Assembly (NCBI GenBank): GCA_035259145.1
Contig: DATFWQ010000246.1
Location: forward strand, 1-21,768
DNA length: 21,768 bases
Reading direction: 5' to 3'
DNA from: CF-161 sp035259145
GTDB taxonomy: Bacteria; Chloroflexota; Dormibacteria; Dormibacterales; Dormibacteraceae
Under the pieces are notes generated by a model that saw nothing but the letters and a program-made list of their open reading frames with translations, searched no databases and was not told the origin of the DNA. The translations under genes were made by a program, and so were the position numbers. Position 1 is the stretch's first letter; every line of letters begins with the position of its first letter. Of this stretch, positions 11,865 through 18,666 are shown one piece after another.

Positions 11865-14800
11865 CTATCCCTCAGCCACCGCATCTGCGGAGAGCGCCAC
11901 CAGGTCACGTAGCTCTTCGGTTGACAGCTCGGTGAGCCAGCTCTCGCCAGAGCCCACTATGCGGTCGGCCAGCTCGCGCTTCTGCTCGATCAACTGGTCG
12001 ATCCGCTCCTCCAGCGTGCCGACGCACACGAGCTTTCGAACCTGTACCCCTCTGGTCTGGCCGATGCGGAACGCCCGATCGGTCGCCTGGTCTTCGACCG
12101 CGGGGTTCCACCAACGATCGAAGTGGATGACGTGGTTGGCCGCAGTCAGGTTCAGCCCCGTGCCGCCGGCCTTGAGAGAGAGGATGAACACGGGCAGAGC
12201 TCCCGCCTGAAAGCGAGCAACCATCTCGTCCCGGGCCCGCTTGGGTGTGCCACCGTGCAGGAAAAGCACCTCGCGATTCAAGCGGTCGACCAGGTGTCCC
12301 CGAAGGAGCTCGCCCATCTCAGCGAACTGGGTGAAGACCAGAGCCCGGTCGCCCTCTGCGACAACCTCCTCGAGCACTTCCTCGAGGCGGGCCAGCTTTC
12401 CTGAGCGGCCGTCCAGCTTCGACCCGTCCCGCAGCAGCTGGACCGGGTGGTTGAGACACTGCTTCAACTTCATCATCGCTGCCAGCACCAGGCCCCGGCG
12501 CTCGATGTCCTCTGCCGCACTGTCGATCCTGGCGAGCATGTCGTCGAGCACTGCCTGGTATAGCGTCGCCTGTTCTCGTGTGATATTGCAGAAGACCTTC
12601 ATCTCCACCTTCTCAGGCAGGTCGGCGATTATCGATCGGTCGGTCTTGAGCCGCCGGAGGACGAACGGTCGCGTGATTCGCTTCAGGAGCTCAGTCGTCG
12701 ACTCGTCGCGGTAGCGCTCGATGGGCACCGCGAAGCGCCGCCTGAAGTCGGACGCCGAACCGAGCAGGCCGCGGTTGAGGAACTCCATGATCGACCAGAG
12801 CTCGGTCAGCCGGTTCTCCACCGGCGTCCCGGTCAAGGCAACCTTCTGGCCTGCGGGCAGCGCCCGCACCGCCTTCGTCTGGCGTGCGGCGCTGTTCTTG
12901 ATGTTCTGCGCTTCGTCGAGCACGATCCGATCCCAGGGCACCGCGGCCAGCGCCTCCTGGTCGCGAACTACGAGGCCATAAGTGGTGACGAACAGGTCAC
13001 AGCCGGCAACTGCGTCGGCTAGAGCCTCGCCGGCGAGGCGTTCGCTGCCGTGATGGACGTGCACGCGCAGGGCAGGCGCAAAGCGTTCCGCCTCCCGCTG
13101 CCAGTTGCCGACCACCGACATCGGGCAGATCAGGAGCGTCGGCCGTGTCTGTTTATCCGCCGCCGGGGGGAGGGTGGCGGTTGCGGGCCCTGATCGCTCC
13201 GCCTGGAGCAGCGCCAGCACCTGCACCGTCTTGCCCAGGCCCATGTCGTCTGCCAGGCAGGCGCCCAACCCCAGACCGCCCAGGAAGCCGAGCCAGGCCA
13301 GCCCGCGCTCCTGGTACGGCCGCAGGATGCCCTTGAACCCGGGCGGCGTCGCCGCCGGCTCCAGACGGCGGTCGACGGCGTCGGCCAGCAGGTCGCCCAC
13401 CCAGCCCTCCGCGTCGACCCCGACCATGGGAGGCCGCCCTTCTGCGTCGAGCCCGATCACCGTCCGCATCAGGTCGGCCGCCGTCATGGGCTGGCCGCGG
13501 TCGCCACGGTTCAGCAAGGCCAGGGCCGACGCCAGCTCATCGGGCCGGAGCTCCACCCAGCGACCCCGGACCTGGACCAGTGGCACCTTGAGTCGGGCGA
13601 GCTCACGTAGCTCAGCGGCCGACAGCACGTCGTCCCCCAGGGCCGCTTCCCACCGGTAGTCGACCAGCGCCTCGAGCCCCATGCGGCCGGGCACCCCGGG
13701 TGTGCCGGCCGATCCCGCAGTCCGCGCCGCGGGCCTTGCCCTGAGACGCATCCCCAGCCGCGCCTGCGGCTCGTACCACCAGGGGGGCACTTGAACCCCA
13801 AACCCGGAGTGGCTGAGCAGGGCCGCCGAGTCGCGGAGGAAGCGGTAGGCACCCTGTGTGTCAAGTGAAACCTCGGCCGGCCTCGCCACGGCCAGCGCCG
13901 GCTCCAGGTCAGGCCAGAGCCGGCTGGCCCGCCCCAGCTCGGCGAGCAGGAGCTCTTGCGGTCGCTCGAACGCCCGCTCCAGGACGACCAGGCGCTTGGA
14001 GCGCCACACCTCGCTGGCGGGAACCAGCAGACTCGGGTCATCCCGGGCCTGGAGCAGGAAATCCACCTGCCACTTCTGTGGCTCCCCTGTGCCCGCGGGC
14101 GGCGCGACGCGGAAGCACAGACGGAGCGGAGCGTCTGTTGGGGCGGTCGCCTGCTGCCATGACTTGAGCCGCTGGGCGAGTGCGCCCAGCTCGATCGCAT
14201 CGCCCGCGACGGCCGGGTCCGGGCCGAACAGCGCCCGCAGCCAGGCCTCCGGCGCGCTGGGCCGGCCTCTTGCCGGCGGCCGAGCAGCGGCGAGCGTCCG
14301 CCTGGCAACCATGTCGGCGACGGTCTCGACGAGCTCGCGCACGACCCTACTGGCGCTGCGGCCTGCCGGCTCTGTGGGGGTCACCTCGGCGCGACAGACC
14401 GGCGGCATGGCCTTCGCCAGCAGGTGCAGCCGCCGCACGTCCGCAGGTTCCAGATGAGGCTGCCAGCGTGCGCTGAACCTGCCCCCCTCAGGGTCCAGCG
14501 ATGGCATGAGCCGGCCCTGCGCCGCCAGCTCCAGGCCCAGCTTGCCGACCTCGGCCAGGAATCGCAACGAGTCGCCGACTGCCGGTCCCGCGCCTGGCTC
14601 CAGCGGGAGCGTCAGAAACAGGTCAAGCGCCGCCTCGGTCTCGAGCGCGATGGCCGGCACGGACCATGGAAGGAGCCGCGGCTGGATCCCGCTCGGCAGC
14701 AGCAGGGTCAGGTAGGTGGGAGTCGCCCGGGCTCTGTGCCCGCTAAGCTCCCCAAGTGCCCGCTTCAGGTCTTCCGGCCCGGCTGTGAACGGGTGTGGCC

Positions 14801-14900
14801 GATGCGCGCGCCCACGCGGAAGTGGCGCGTTGCGCAGGTCCTCGGTCATCCAGAGTGCGAGGCGCGCGTTCGAAGACCACAGCCCGTGGAGAACAGCCAT
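11865..14900 (-). CDS. SNF2/Swi2-type DEAD/DEAH-box helicase (HepA-like)
   Basis: A 1011-residue protein when started at ATG 14900 (MAVLHGLWSSNARLALW, the usual N-terminus of this family). The N-terminal half is the SNF2-helicase-associated region. The ATPase core has LADDMGLGKT (Walker A, about 550-558), DEAQ box (662-665), LTGTPVENRL (689-698), and the C-terminal lobe with VFTQFAEM, LSLKAGGTGLNL and DQATDRAFRIGQ (937-948). All motor motifs are intact, predicting ATP-driven double-strand DNA translocation or remodelling. An ATG at 14987 would extend into the divergent small gene and is unlikely. No ribosome-binding site precedes ATG 14900, so the mRNA may be leaderless. It is coupled to the SWIM gene. 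Related pairs are widespread in high-GC bacteria, and their physiological role is poorly defined. Confidence 0.92.
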   Translation of the reverse strand: MAVLHGLWSSNARLALWMTEDLRNAPLPRGRAHRPHPFTAGPEDLKRALGELSGHRARATPTYLTLLLPSGIQPRLLPWSVPAIALETEAALDLFLTLPLEPGAGPAVGDSLRFLAEVGKLGLELAAQGRLMPSLDPEGGRFSARWQPHLEPADVRRLHLLAKAMPPVCRAEVTPTEPAGRSASRVVRELVETVADMVARRTLAAARPPARGRPSAPEAWLRALFGPDPAVAGDAIELGALAQRLKSWQQATAPTDAPLRLCFRVAPPAGTGEPQKWQVDFLLQARDDPSLLVPASEVWRSKRLVVLERAFERPQELLLAELGRASRLWPDLEPALAVARPAEVSLDTQGAYRFLRDSAALLSHSGFGVQVPPWWYEPQARLGMRLRARPAARTAGSAGTPGVPGRMGLEALVDYRWEAALGDDVLSAAELRELARLKVPLVQVRGRWVELRPDELASALALLNRGDRGQPMTAADLMRTVIGLDAEGRPPMVGVDAEGWVGDLLADAVDRRLEPAATPPGFKGILRPYQERGLAWLGFLGGLGLGACLADDMGLGKTVQVLALLQAERSGPATATLPPAADKQTRPTLLICPMSVVGNWQREAERFAPALRVHVHHGSERLAGEALADAVAGCDLFVTTYGLVVRDQEALAAVPWDRIVLDEAQNIKNSAARQTKAVRALPAGQKVALTGTPVENRLTELWSIMEFLNRGLLGSASDFRRRFAVPIERYRDESTTELLKRITRPFVLRRLKTDRSIIADLPEKVEMKVFCNITREQATLYQAVLDDMLARIDSAAEDIERRGLVLAAMMKLKQCLNHPVQLLRDGSKLDGRSGKLARLEEVLEEVVAEGDRALVFTQFAEMGELLRGHLVDRLNREVLFLHGGTPKRARDEMVARFQAGALPVFILSLKAGGTGLNLTAANHVIHFDRWWNPAVEDQATDRAFRIGQTRGVQVRKLVCVGTLEERIDQLIEQKRELADRIVGSGESWLTELSTEELRDLVALSADAVAEG

Positions 14901-14919
14901 GAACCATGCAGTATGGTTC
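14901..14919. promoter_or_regulatory. Perfect palindrome in the divergent helicase/small-gene promoter
   Basis: GAACCAT-GCAGT-ATGGTTC is a perfect 7-bp inverted repeat with a 5-base spacer. It directly abuts the helicase ATG. It contains a TAnnnT-type hexamer TATGGT (14912-14917) on the plus strand and CATACT on the minus strand, each about 6-10 bases before a possible leaderless start (GTG 14924 plus, ATG 14900 minus). It could serve as a shared operator overlapping both -10 regions. No -35 boxes are evident. Confidence 0.4.
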
Positions 14920-15133
14920 AGCTGTGCCAACAGCCGATGAGATCCGCGCACTGAAAGGGGAGGACGTGTCAGTCCGCCTCGCTCCACAAGCAGGTGGCGA
15001 GGTGGTCGAAGGCCGCCTGGTCGGGACGCTCGAAGCCGACGACGGCCTCGTCGTCGTGATACAGCCCGAGGGAGACCCCACCCGGCGCTTCAGCTGCAAC
15101 TATCAGCACATCGTGGCGGTCGAGCGCCGCTAG
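14906..15133 (+). CDS. Small protein of unknown function, divergent to the helicase
   Basis: 75 residues from ATG 14906, or 69 from GTG 14924 (V/MPTADEIRALKGEDVSVRL), which may be the true leaderless start after TATGGT. The body is strand-rich with a pattern like EVVEGRLVGTLEADDGLVVVI followed by RRFSCNYQHIVAVE, given here as two short parts: VEGRLVGTLEADDGLVVVI and FSCNYQHIVAVE. This looks like a small beta-barrel (Sm or SH3-like), but that is inference and I do not recognise a family. Codon use resembles its neighbours, and no other-strand gene explains the segment. The stop TAG lies exactly at the left end of the mobile element at 15131; with the element removed the gene would still end in TAG. 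Confidence 0.6.
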   Translation: MQYGSAVPTADEIRALKGEDVSVRLAPQAGGEVVEGRLVGTLEADDGLVVVIQPEGDPTRRFSCNYQHIVAVERR

Positions 15134-15180
15134 TGTCCTGGTACCGAAGTTCGTCGCATCTTCGCGGGCTAGACGGCCGG
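15131..15180 (+). repeat. Left terminal inverted repeat of the MITE-like element
   Basis: 50 bases beginning TAGTGTCCTGGTACCGAAGT and ending GACGGCCGG. The first 14 bases and last 9 bases match the right repeat exactly; differences are scattered substitutions and one gap. Confidence 0.75.
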
Positions 15181-15269
15181 GCGCCTGCGGCGCTGAAGCC
15201 TGCGTCGAGGGGCCCGGCGGGGCGTCGTCAGGCATCTACTGATGCCCTCTTCCTTCCACCACCCTCTCC

Positions 15270-15298
15270 TTGACTCCGGCCGTCGATCCCACGAATAT
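15270..15298 (+). promoter_or_regulatory. Possible outward promoter in the right end of the MITE-like element
   Basis: TTGACT (15270-15275), 17 bases, then GAATAT (15293-15298) points toward the SDR/acyl-CoA dehydrogenase operon, whose first start is at 15365. The -10 match is weak (3 of 6), but only 38 bases separate the element from the start codon, so the promoter must lie largely inside the element or upstream of it. Confidence 0.3.
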
Positions 15299-15326
15299 GC
15301 CGGCGCACCTCAGTACCAGGACACTA
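15276..15326 (-). repeat. Right terminal inverted repeat of the MITE-like element
   Basis: 51 bases; read on the minus strand they start TAGTGTCCTGGTACTGAGGT and end GACGGCCGG, mirroring the left end. The flanking base keeps the CTAG context seen at the left end. Confidence 0.75.
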
Positions 15327-15364
15327 GATCTTCGCTCCCACACGCATCTGACCAGGAGGACGGA

Positions 15365-16306
15365 ATGACGGGAGTCTGCGATGGCCGGGTCGTGATCGTG
15401 ACCGGCGCGGGTCGAGGCATCGGTCGCGGACACGCGCTGGAGTTCGCCCGCCAGGGCGCCCGGGTCGTCGTCAACGACCTGGGCGGCGCCCGCGACGGGA
15501 CGGGTGCCTCCCAGGCGCCTGCGGCGGAGGTCGTCGAGGAGATCCAGGCGCTGGGGGGCGCAGCAGTCGGCAACACTGACGACGTGTCCGACTGGGACGG
15601 CGCCAGGCGCCTGGTGCAAACGGCGCTCGATCAGTTCGGCCGCCTCGACGTCCTCGTCAACAATGCCGGCATCCTGCGCGACCGGATGATCTTCAACATG
15701 GAGCCCGAAGAGTGGGACGCCGTGATCAAAGTCCATCTGAGGGGCACGTTCGCGCCTACGCGGCATGCGGTCGCAATCTGGCGCGACCAGTTCAAGGCCG
15801 GCCAATCAGTTGACGCGCGGGTGATCAACACCAGCTCGTCGTCTGGGATCTTCGGCAACCCCGGCCAGACGAATTACGGCGCCGCCAAGGCCGGCATCGC
15901 GGCGTTCACCGTGATCGCGGCCCGCGAGGTCGAGCGCTACGGAATCACTGTCAACGCGATCTATCCCTCCGCTCTGACGCGCATGACCGAGGACCTGGCC
16001 GCGCTCCGCGGCAGGGCCGAGCAAACCGAAGATGAACGGCGCAGGCGGGACCCCGACAACATCGCTCCGCTGGTCGTCTGGCTGGGCAGCGAAGAGTCCA
16101 GAGGCATCACCGGCCGCGTCTTCGGCGTGAGTGGCGGCCGGATCACGGTGGCTGAGGGGTGGCACGCGGGGCCGCGCATCGACCACGACGGCCGCTGGGA
16201 CCCTGCCGAGCTGGGCAAGGTCGTCCCCGGCCTCGTCGCGAAGGCCGCCCCTAACGCCGACGTCTACGGCGACATCTCGGCAGAGGAGAGAGTTCACGAT
16301 GGGTGA
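15365..16306 (+). CDS. Short-chain dehydrogenase, (3R)-hydroxyacyl-CoA dehydrogenase (MFE-2) like
   Basis: A 313-residue classical SDR from ATG 15365, supported by AGGAGG 5 bases upstream; the longer frame from 15242 would begin inside the mobile element. The Rossmann motif is TGAGRGIG (13-20), followed by VVVNDLGG (34-41), an Asp-containing NAD-type signature seen in the dehydrogenase domain of peroxisomal multifunctional enzyme type 2. It has LVNNAGILRD (97-106), catalytic Ser near 159 in NTSSSSG, and Y171-x3-K175 (YGAAK). The C-terminal extension (GWHAGPRIDHDGRWDP) also fits that subgroup. It probably oxidises a 3-hydroxyacyl-CoA to 3-oxoacyl-CoA. Its stop overlaps the next ATG by 8 bases, and two acyl-CoA dehydrogenases plus a racemase follow. 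Substrate chain type is inferred only from context. Confidence 0.85.
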   Translation: MTGVCDGRVVIVTGAGRGIGRGHALEFARQGARVVVNDLGGARDGTGASQAPAAEVVEEIQALGGAAVGNTDDVSDWDGARRLVQTALDQFGRLDVLVNNAGILRDRMIFNMEPEEWDAVIKVHLRGTFAPTRHAVAIWRDQFKAGQSVDARVINTSSSSGIFGNPGQTNYGAAKAGIAAFTVIAAREVERYGITVNAIYPSALTRMTEDLAALRGRAEQTEDERRRRDPDNIAPLVVWLGSEESRGITGRVFGVSGGRITVAEGWHAGPRIDHDGRWDPAELGKVVPGLVAKAAPNADVYGDISAEERVHDG

Positions 16307-17540
16307 GGCAAGAGGTCCGGCCGAGCAGAACTTCCGCGTCCGGGCCCGCGCCTGGCTCGAAGCCAACGCGACCAGACGCTCGGACGAGGACGGCAGGCAA
16401 GCGCGGCGCTGGGACCTGGCCTCGGCGAGGGTCTTCCAGGGCAAACTGCATGACGCGGGCTTTGCCGGCGTAGCCTGGCCGACGGCCTATGGCGGCCAGG
16501 GCCTGACGCCGGCCGACCAGCGTGCCTTCGACGAGGAGGCGCGGGAGTTCGACCTGCCAGGCGAGTTCTTTGGGATCGGCATGGGGATGTGCGGTCCCAC
16601 CCTGCTCGACCTCGGCACAGACGAGCAGAAGCTCCGCTACATCCGCCCTCTACTGCGCGGCGAGGAGGTCTGGTGCCAGCTCTTCTCTGAGCCGGGCGCG
16701 GGCTCGGACGTGGCCAGCCTGCAGACGCGGGCTGTGAAGGAGGGCGACGTCTGGGTGGTCAGCGGCCAGAAGGTCTGGACGTCCGTCGCCCGGTTCGCGG
16801 ACCTGGGCGCTTTGATCGCTCGCACCGACCCCGACGTGCCTAAGCACGACGGCATCACGATGTTCGTGGTCGACATGCACGCGCCGGGGGTCACGGTCCG
16901 CCCGCTGCGCGACATGACCGGCGGGGCCACGTTCAACGAGGTCTTCTTCGACGGCGTCCGCGTCCCTGCGGAAAACGTGATCGGCGAAGTCAACGCCGGC
17001 TGGGCGGCTTCGGTCCGGATGCTCATACACGAGCGGGTCTCGATCGGCGGCACCACTCGGTCCCGGCGAGGCGCCGCCTTCGCCACGCTGACCGAGGTGG
17101 CCCGCTCCCGCGGCGTGGACCGCGACCCCGTCGTCCGCCAGCGGCTCGCGGAGCTGTATGTACGAGAGCGCGTTGTGCATCTCTTCGGCACCCGGCTTGC
17201 GCAGGAGGCGCGGCTCGGCCGCAGTCCGGGCTCCCGAGGCTCCGTCGGCAAGCTGGCCGGCGCGGAGCTTGCTCGCTTCAGCGCCGGCGTGGCGGCTGAG
17301 CTGCTCGGCAGCGACGCCATAGCGTGGGACGGGACCGACCGGGAAGCAGCTCGCTGGGCGGCAGCGCTCCTTTCTGCCCCGGCCGGCGGGATCGCTGGGG
17401 GCAGCAACGAGATCCAGCGCAACATCATCGGCGAGCGGGTGCTGGGCTTGCCGAAAGAGCCGCAGGTCGACCGCGACGTGCCGTTCCGGGAGCTCCGTGT
17501 CGGCACTCGGTCTCCCTCGCCGCGTGCTGGGGGAAGTTAG
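16299..17540 (+). CDS. Acyl-CoA dehydrogenase, probable catalytic subunit
   Basis: 413 residues from ATG 16299, with GAGGAGAG at 16283-16290; upstream codons in this frame are inside the SDR gene. N-terminal helical domain, then CQLFSEPGAGSDVASLQTRA (126-145, flavin/substrate contact) and C-terminal GGSNEIQRNIIGERVLGLP. At the MCAD catalytic position the motif reads AGGS rather than YEGT, so no Glu is there. Instead HERVSIGG places Glu245 where isovaleryl-CoA dehydrogenase has its catalytic base in helix G (alignment by eye). It oxidises acyl-CoA to 2-enoyl-CoA. It sits between an SDR (8-base overlap) and a second acyl-CoA dehydrogenase (1-base gap), the order expected for heteromeric enzymes of steroid or branched side-chain breakdown. 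Confidence 0.9.
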   Translation: MGEARGPAEQNFRVRARAWLEANATRRSDEDGRQARRWDLASARVFQGKLHDAGFAGVAWPTAYGGQGLTPADQRAFDEEAREFDLPGEFFGIGMGMCGPTLLDLGTDEQKLRYIRPLLRGEEVWCQLFSEPGAGSDVASLQTRAVKEGDVWVVSGQKVWTSVARFADLGALIARTDPDVPKHDGITMFVVDMHAPGVTVRPLRDMTGGATFNEVFFDGVRVPAENVIGEVNAGWAASVRMLIHERVSIGGTTRSRRGAAFATLTEVARSRGVDRDPVVRQRLAELYVRERVVHLFGTRLAQEARLGRSPGSRGSVGKLAGAELARFSAGVAAELLGSDAIAWDGTDREAARWAAALLSAPAGGIAGGSNEIQRNIIGERVLGLPKEPQVDRDVPFRELRVGTRSPSPRAGGS

Positions 17541-17541
17541 C

Positions 17542-18663
17542 GTGGGTGCAGAAAACCTCGTGCTCACCGAAGAGCAGGAGGAGCTGCGCGACTCCCTTCG
17601 TCGCTTCCTGGCTGACCGTTCGCCGATGAGCCGGGTGCGCCAGACCATTGAGACGACGGAGGGCTTTGACCGTGCGCTCTGGGATCGGATGGCGGCCGAT
17701 CTCAGCCTCCAGGGCATGGCGGTGCCCGATACGTGCGGCGGCGCCGGGTTCGGCCAGGTTGAGATGTCGATAGTGATGGAAGAGCTGGGCCGCGCGCTGG
17801 TGCCTTCGCCGTTCCTGGCTTCGGCGGTCCTGGCGACCAACGCGCTGCTGGCGCTGGACGACGCGGACGCCATCCGTGAGCTGCTTCCCTCGATCGCGGC
17901 GGGGCGCACGATCGCTACCCTCGCTGTCGCCGAGGACGGTGGCGGCTGGGAGGCCGCGAAGATCGCCACCACCGCAGTGCTCGATGGTGACGGGTGGCGG
18001 CTCCAGGGCACCAAGACTCCTGTCGTGGACGGCATCGCCGCCGATCTGGTGGTTGTCGTCGCCCACGCCGGCGGGGAACTGGGATTCTTCACTGTTGACG
18101 GGGACGCTCCAGGCCTCAGCCGGACCAGGCTGGCGGGCCTCGACCTGACGCGGCAGCTCGCCTCGCTGGAGTTCTCAGGAACGCCGGCCCGCCGGCTGGT
18201 CTGCGAAGACGCGACCGGCGCGCTCAACCAGGTGCTCGACGTGGCCTCGGTCGCGCTCGCCGCCGAGCAGCTGGGAGGGCTGCAGCGCTGCCTGGAGATG
18301 TCGGTCGACTACGCCAAGGCTCGTGCCCAGTTCGGACGGCCGATTGGCTCGTTCCAGGCTGTCAAGCACCTCTGTGCGGACATGCACGTGGCGATGGAGC
18401 TGGCGCGGTCCGCGGTTCGCTACGCGGCGTGGGCGGCCGACGCGGCACCGGGCGAGCTGCCGGTCGCGGCAGGCCTGGCCCGCGCCTTTTGCTCCGAAGC
18501 ATTCTTCAAGGTGGCGGCCGACACGATCCAGGTCCATGGTGGCATCGGCTTCACGTGGGAGCACGACGCCCACCTCTACTACCGTCGGGCCAAGTCCTCT
18601 GAGCTGCTGTTAGGCGGTCCGGTGAAGGTTCGCGAACGGCTGGCCGAGCGGCTGGGCGTATAG
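17542..18663 (+). CDS. Acyl-CoA dehydrogenase-like second subunit
   Basis: 373 residues from GTG 17542, preceded by GGGGGAAG; a longer frame from 17497 overlaps the previous gene and is less likely. C-terminal domain features are clear: YAKARAQFGRPIGSFQAVKH (257-276), DTIQVHGGIGFTWEHDAH (327-343) and YYRRAKSSELLLGG. The catalytic Glu is missing at both known positions: helix G reads DVASVALAAEQLGG and the MCAD position lies in LLLGGP. The central domain is also short. This fits the second subunit of alpha2-beta2 acyl-CoA dehydrogenases, known from mycobacterial cholesterol side-chain degradation (FadE/ChsE pairs), where only one partner carries the catalytic base. The racemase gene follows after 3 bases. 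Confidence 0.88.
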   Translation: MGAENLVLTEEQEELRDSLRRFLADRSPMSRVRQTIETTEGFDRALWDRMAADLSLQGMAVPDTCGGAGFGQVEMSIVMEELGRALVPSPFLASAVLATNALLALDDADAIRELLPSIAAGRTIATLAVAEDGGGWEAAKIATTAVLDGDGWRLQGTKTPVVDGIAADLVVVVAHAGGELGFFTVDGDAPGLSRTRLAGLDLTRQLASLEFSGTPARRLVCEDATGALNQVLDVASVALAAEQLGGLQRCLEMSVDYAKARAQFGRPIGSFQAVKHLCADMHVAMELARSAVRYAAWAADAAPGELPVAAGLARAFCSEAFFKVAADTIQVHGGIGFTWEHDAHLYYRRAKSSELLLGGPVKVRERLAERLGV

Positions 18664-18666
18664 GGC

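Larger units (their letters stand above)
15131..15326. mobile_element. MITE-like element with long terminal inverted repeats and TA ends
   Basis: The 196-bp segment begins TAGTGTCCTGGTAC and ends with its exact reverse complement. The similarity continues inward for about 50 bases (42 of 51 aligned positions identical, one gap, by eye). Both outer ends read CTAG, so the unit can be described as TA + repeat + repeat + TA, the pattern left by IS630/Tc1-mariner-type transposases that duplicate TA. There is no room for a transposase, so it would be non-autonomous. The roughly 95-bp middle contains two small hairpins (GCGCC-TGC-GGCGC near 15181 and GGCATC-TACT-GATGCC at 15231-15246) and no convincing ORF. 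Confidence 0.75.

Noticed and set aside
9946..14900. Anti-phage defence island (patatin effector plus helicase)
   Set aside because: The patatin is not next to a nucleotide cyclase, and the helicase pair lacks nuclease, methylase or other known defence partners; both are also common housekeeping-type genes.
15236..15805. Minus-strand frame across the mobile element and the SDR 5' end
   Set aside because: It has no transposase-like or other motif and spans the junction between an inverted-repeat element and an unrelated gene.
16650..18227. 525-codon minus-strand frame opposite the acyl-CoA dehydrogenases
   Set aside because: Ser/Arg/Ala-rich shadow with no motif; both plus-strand genes are unmistakable.
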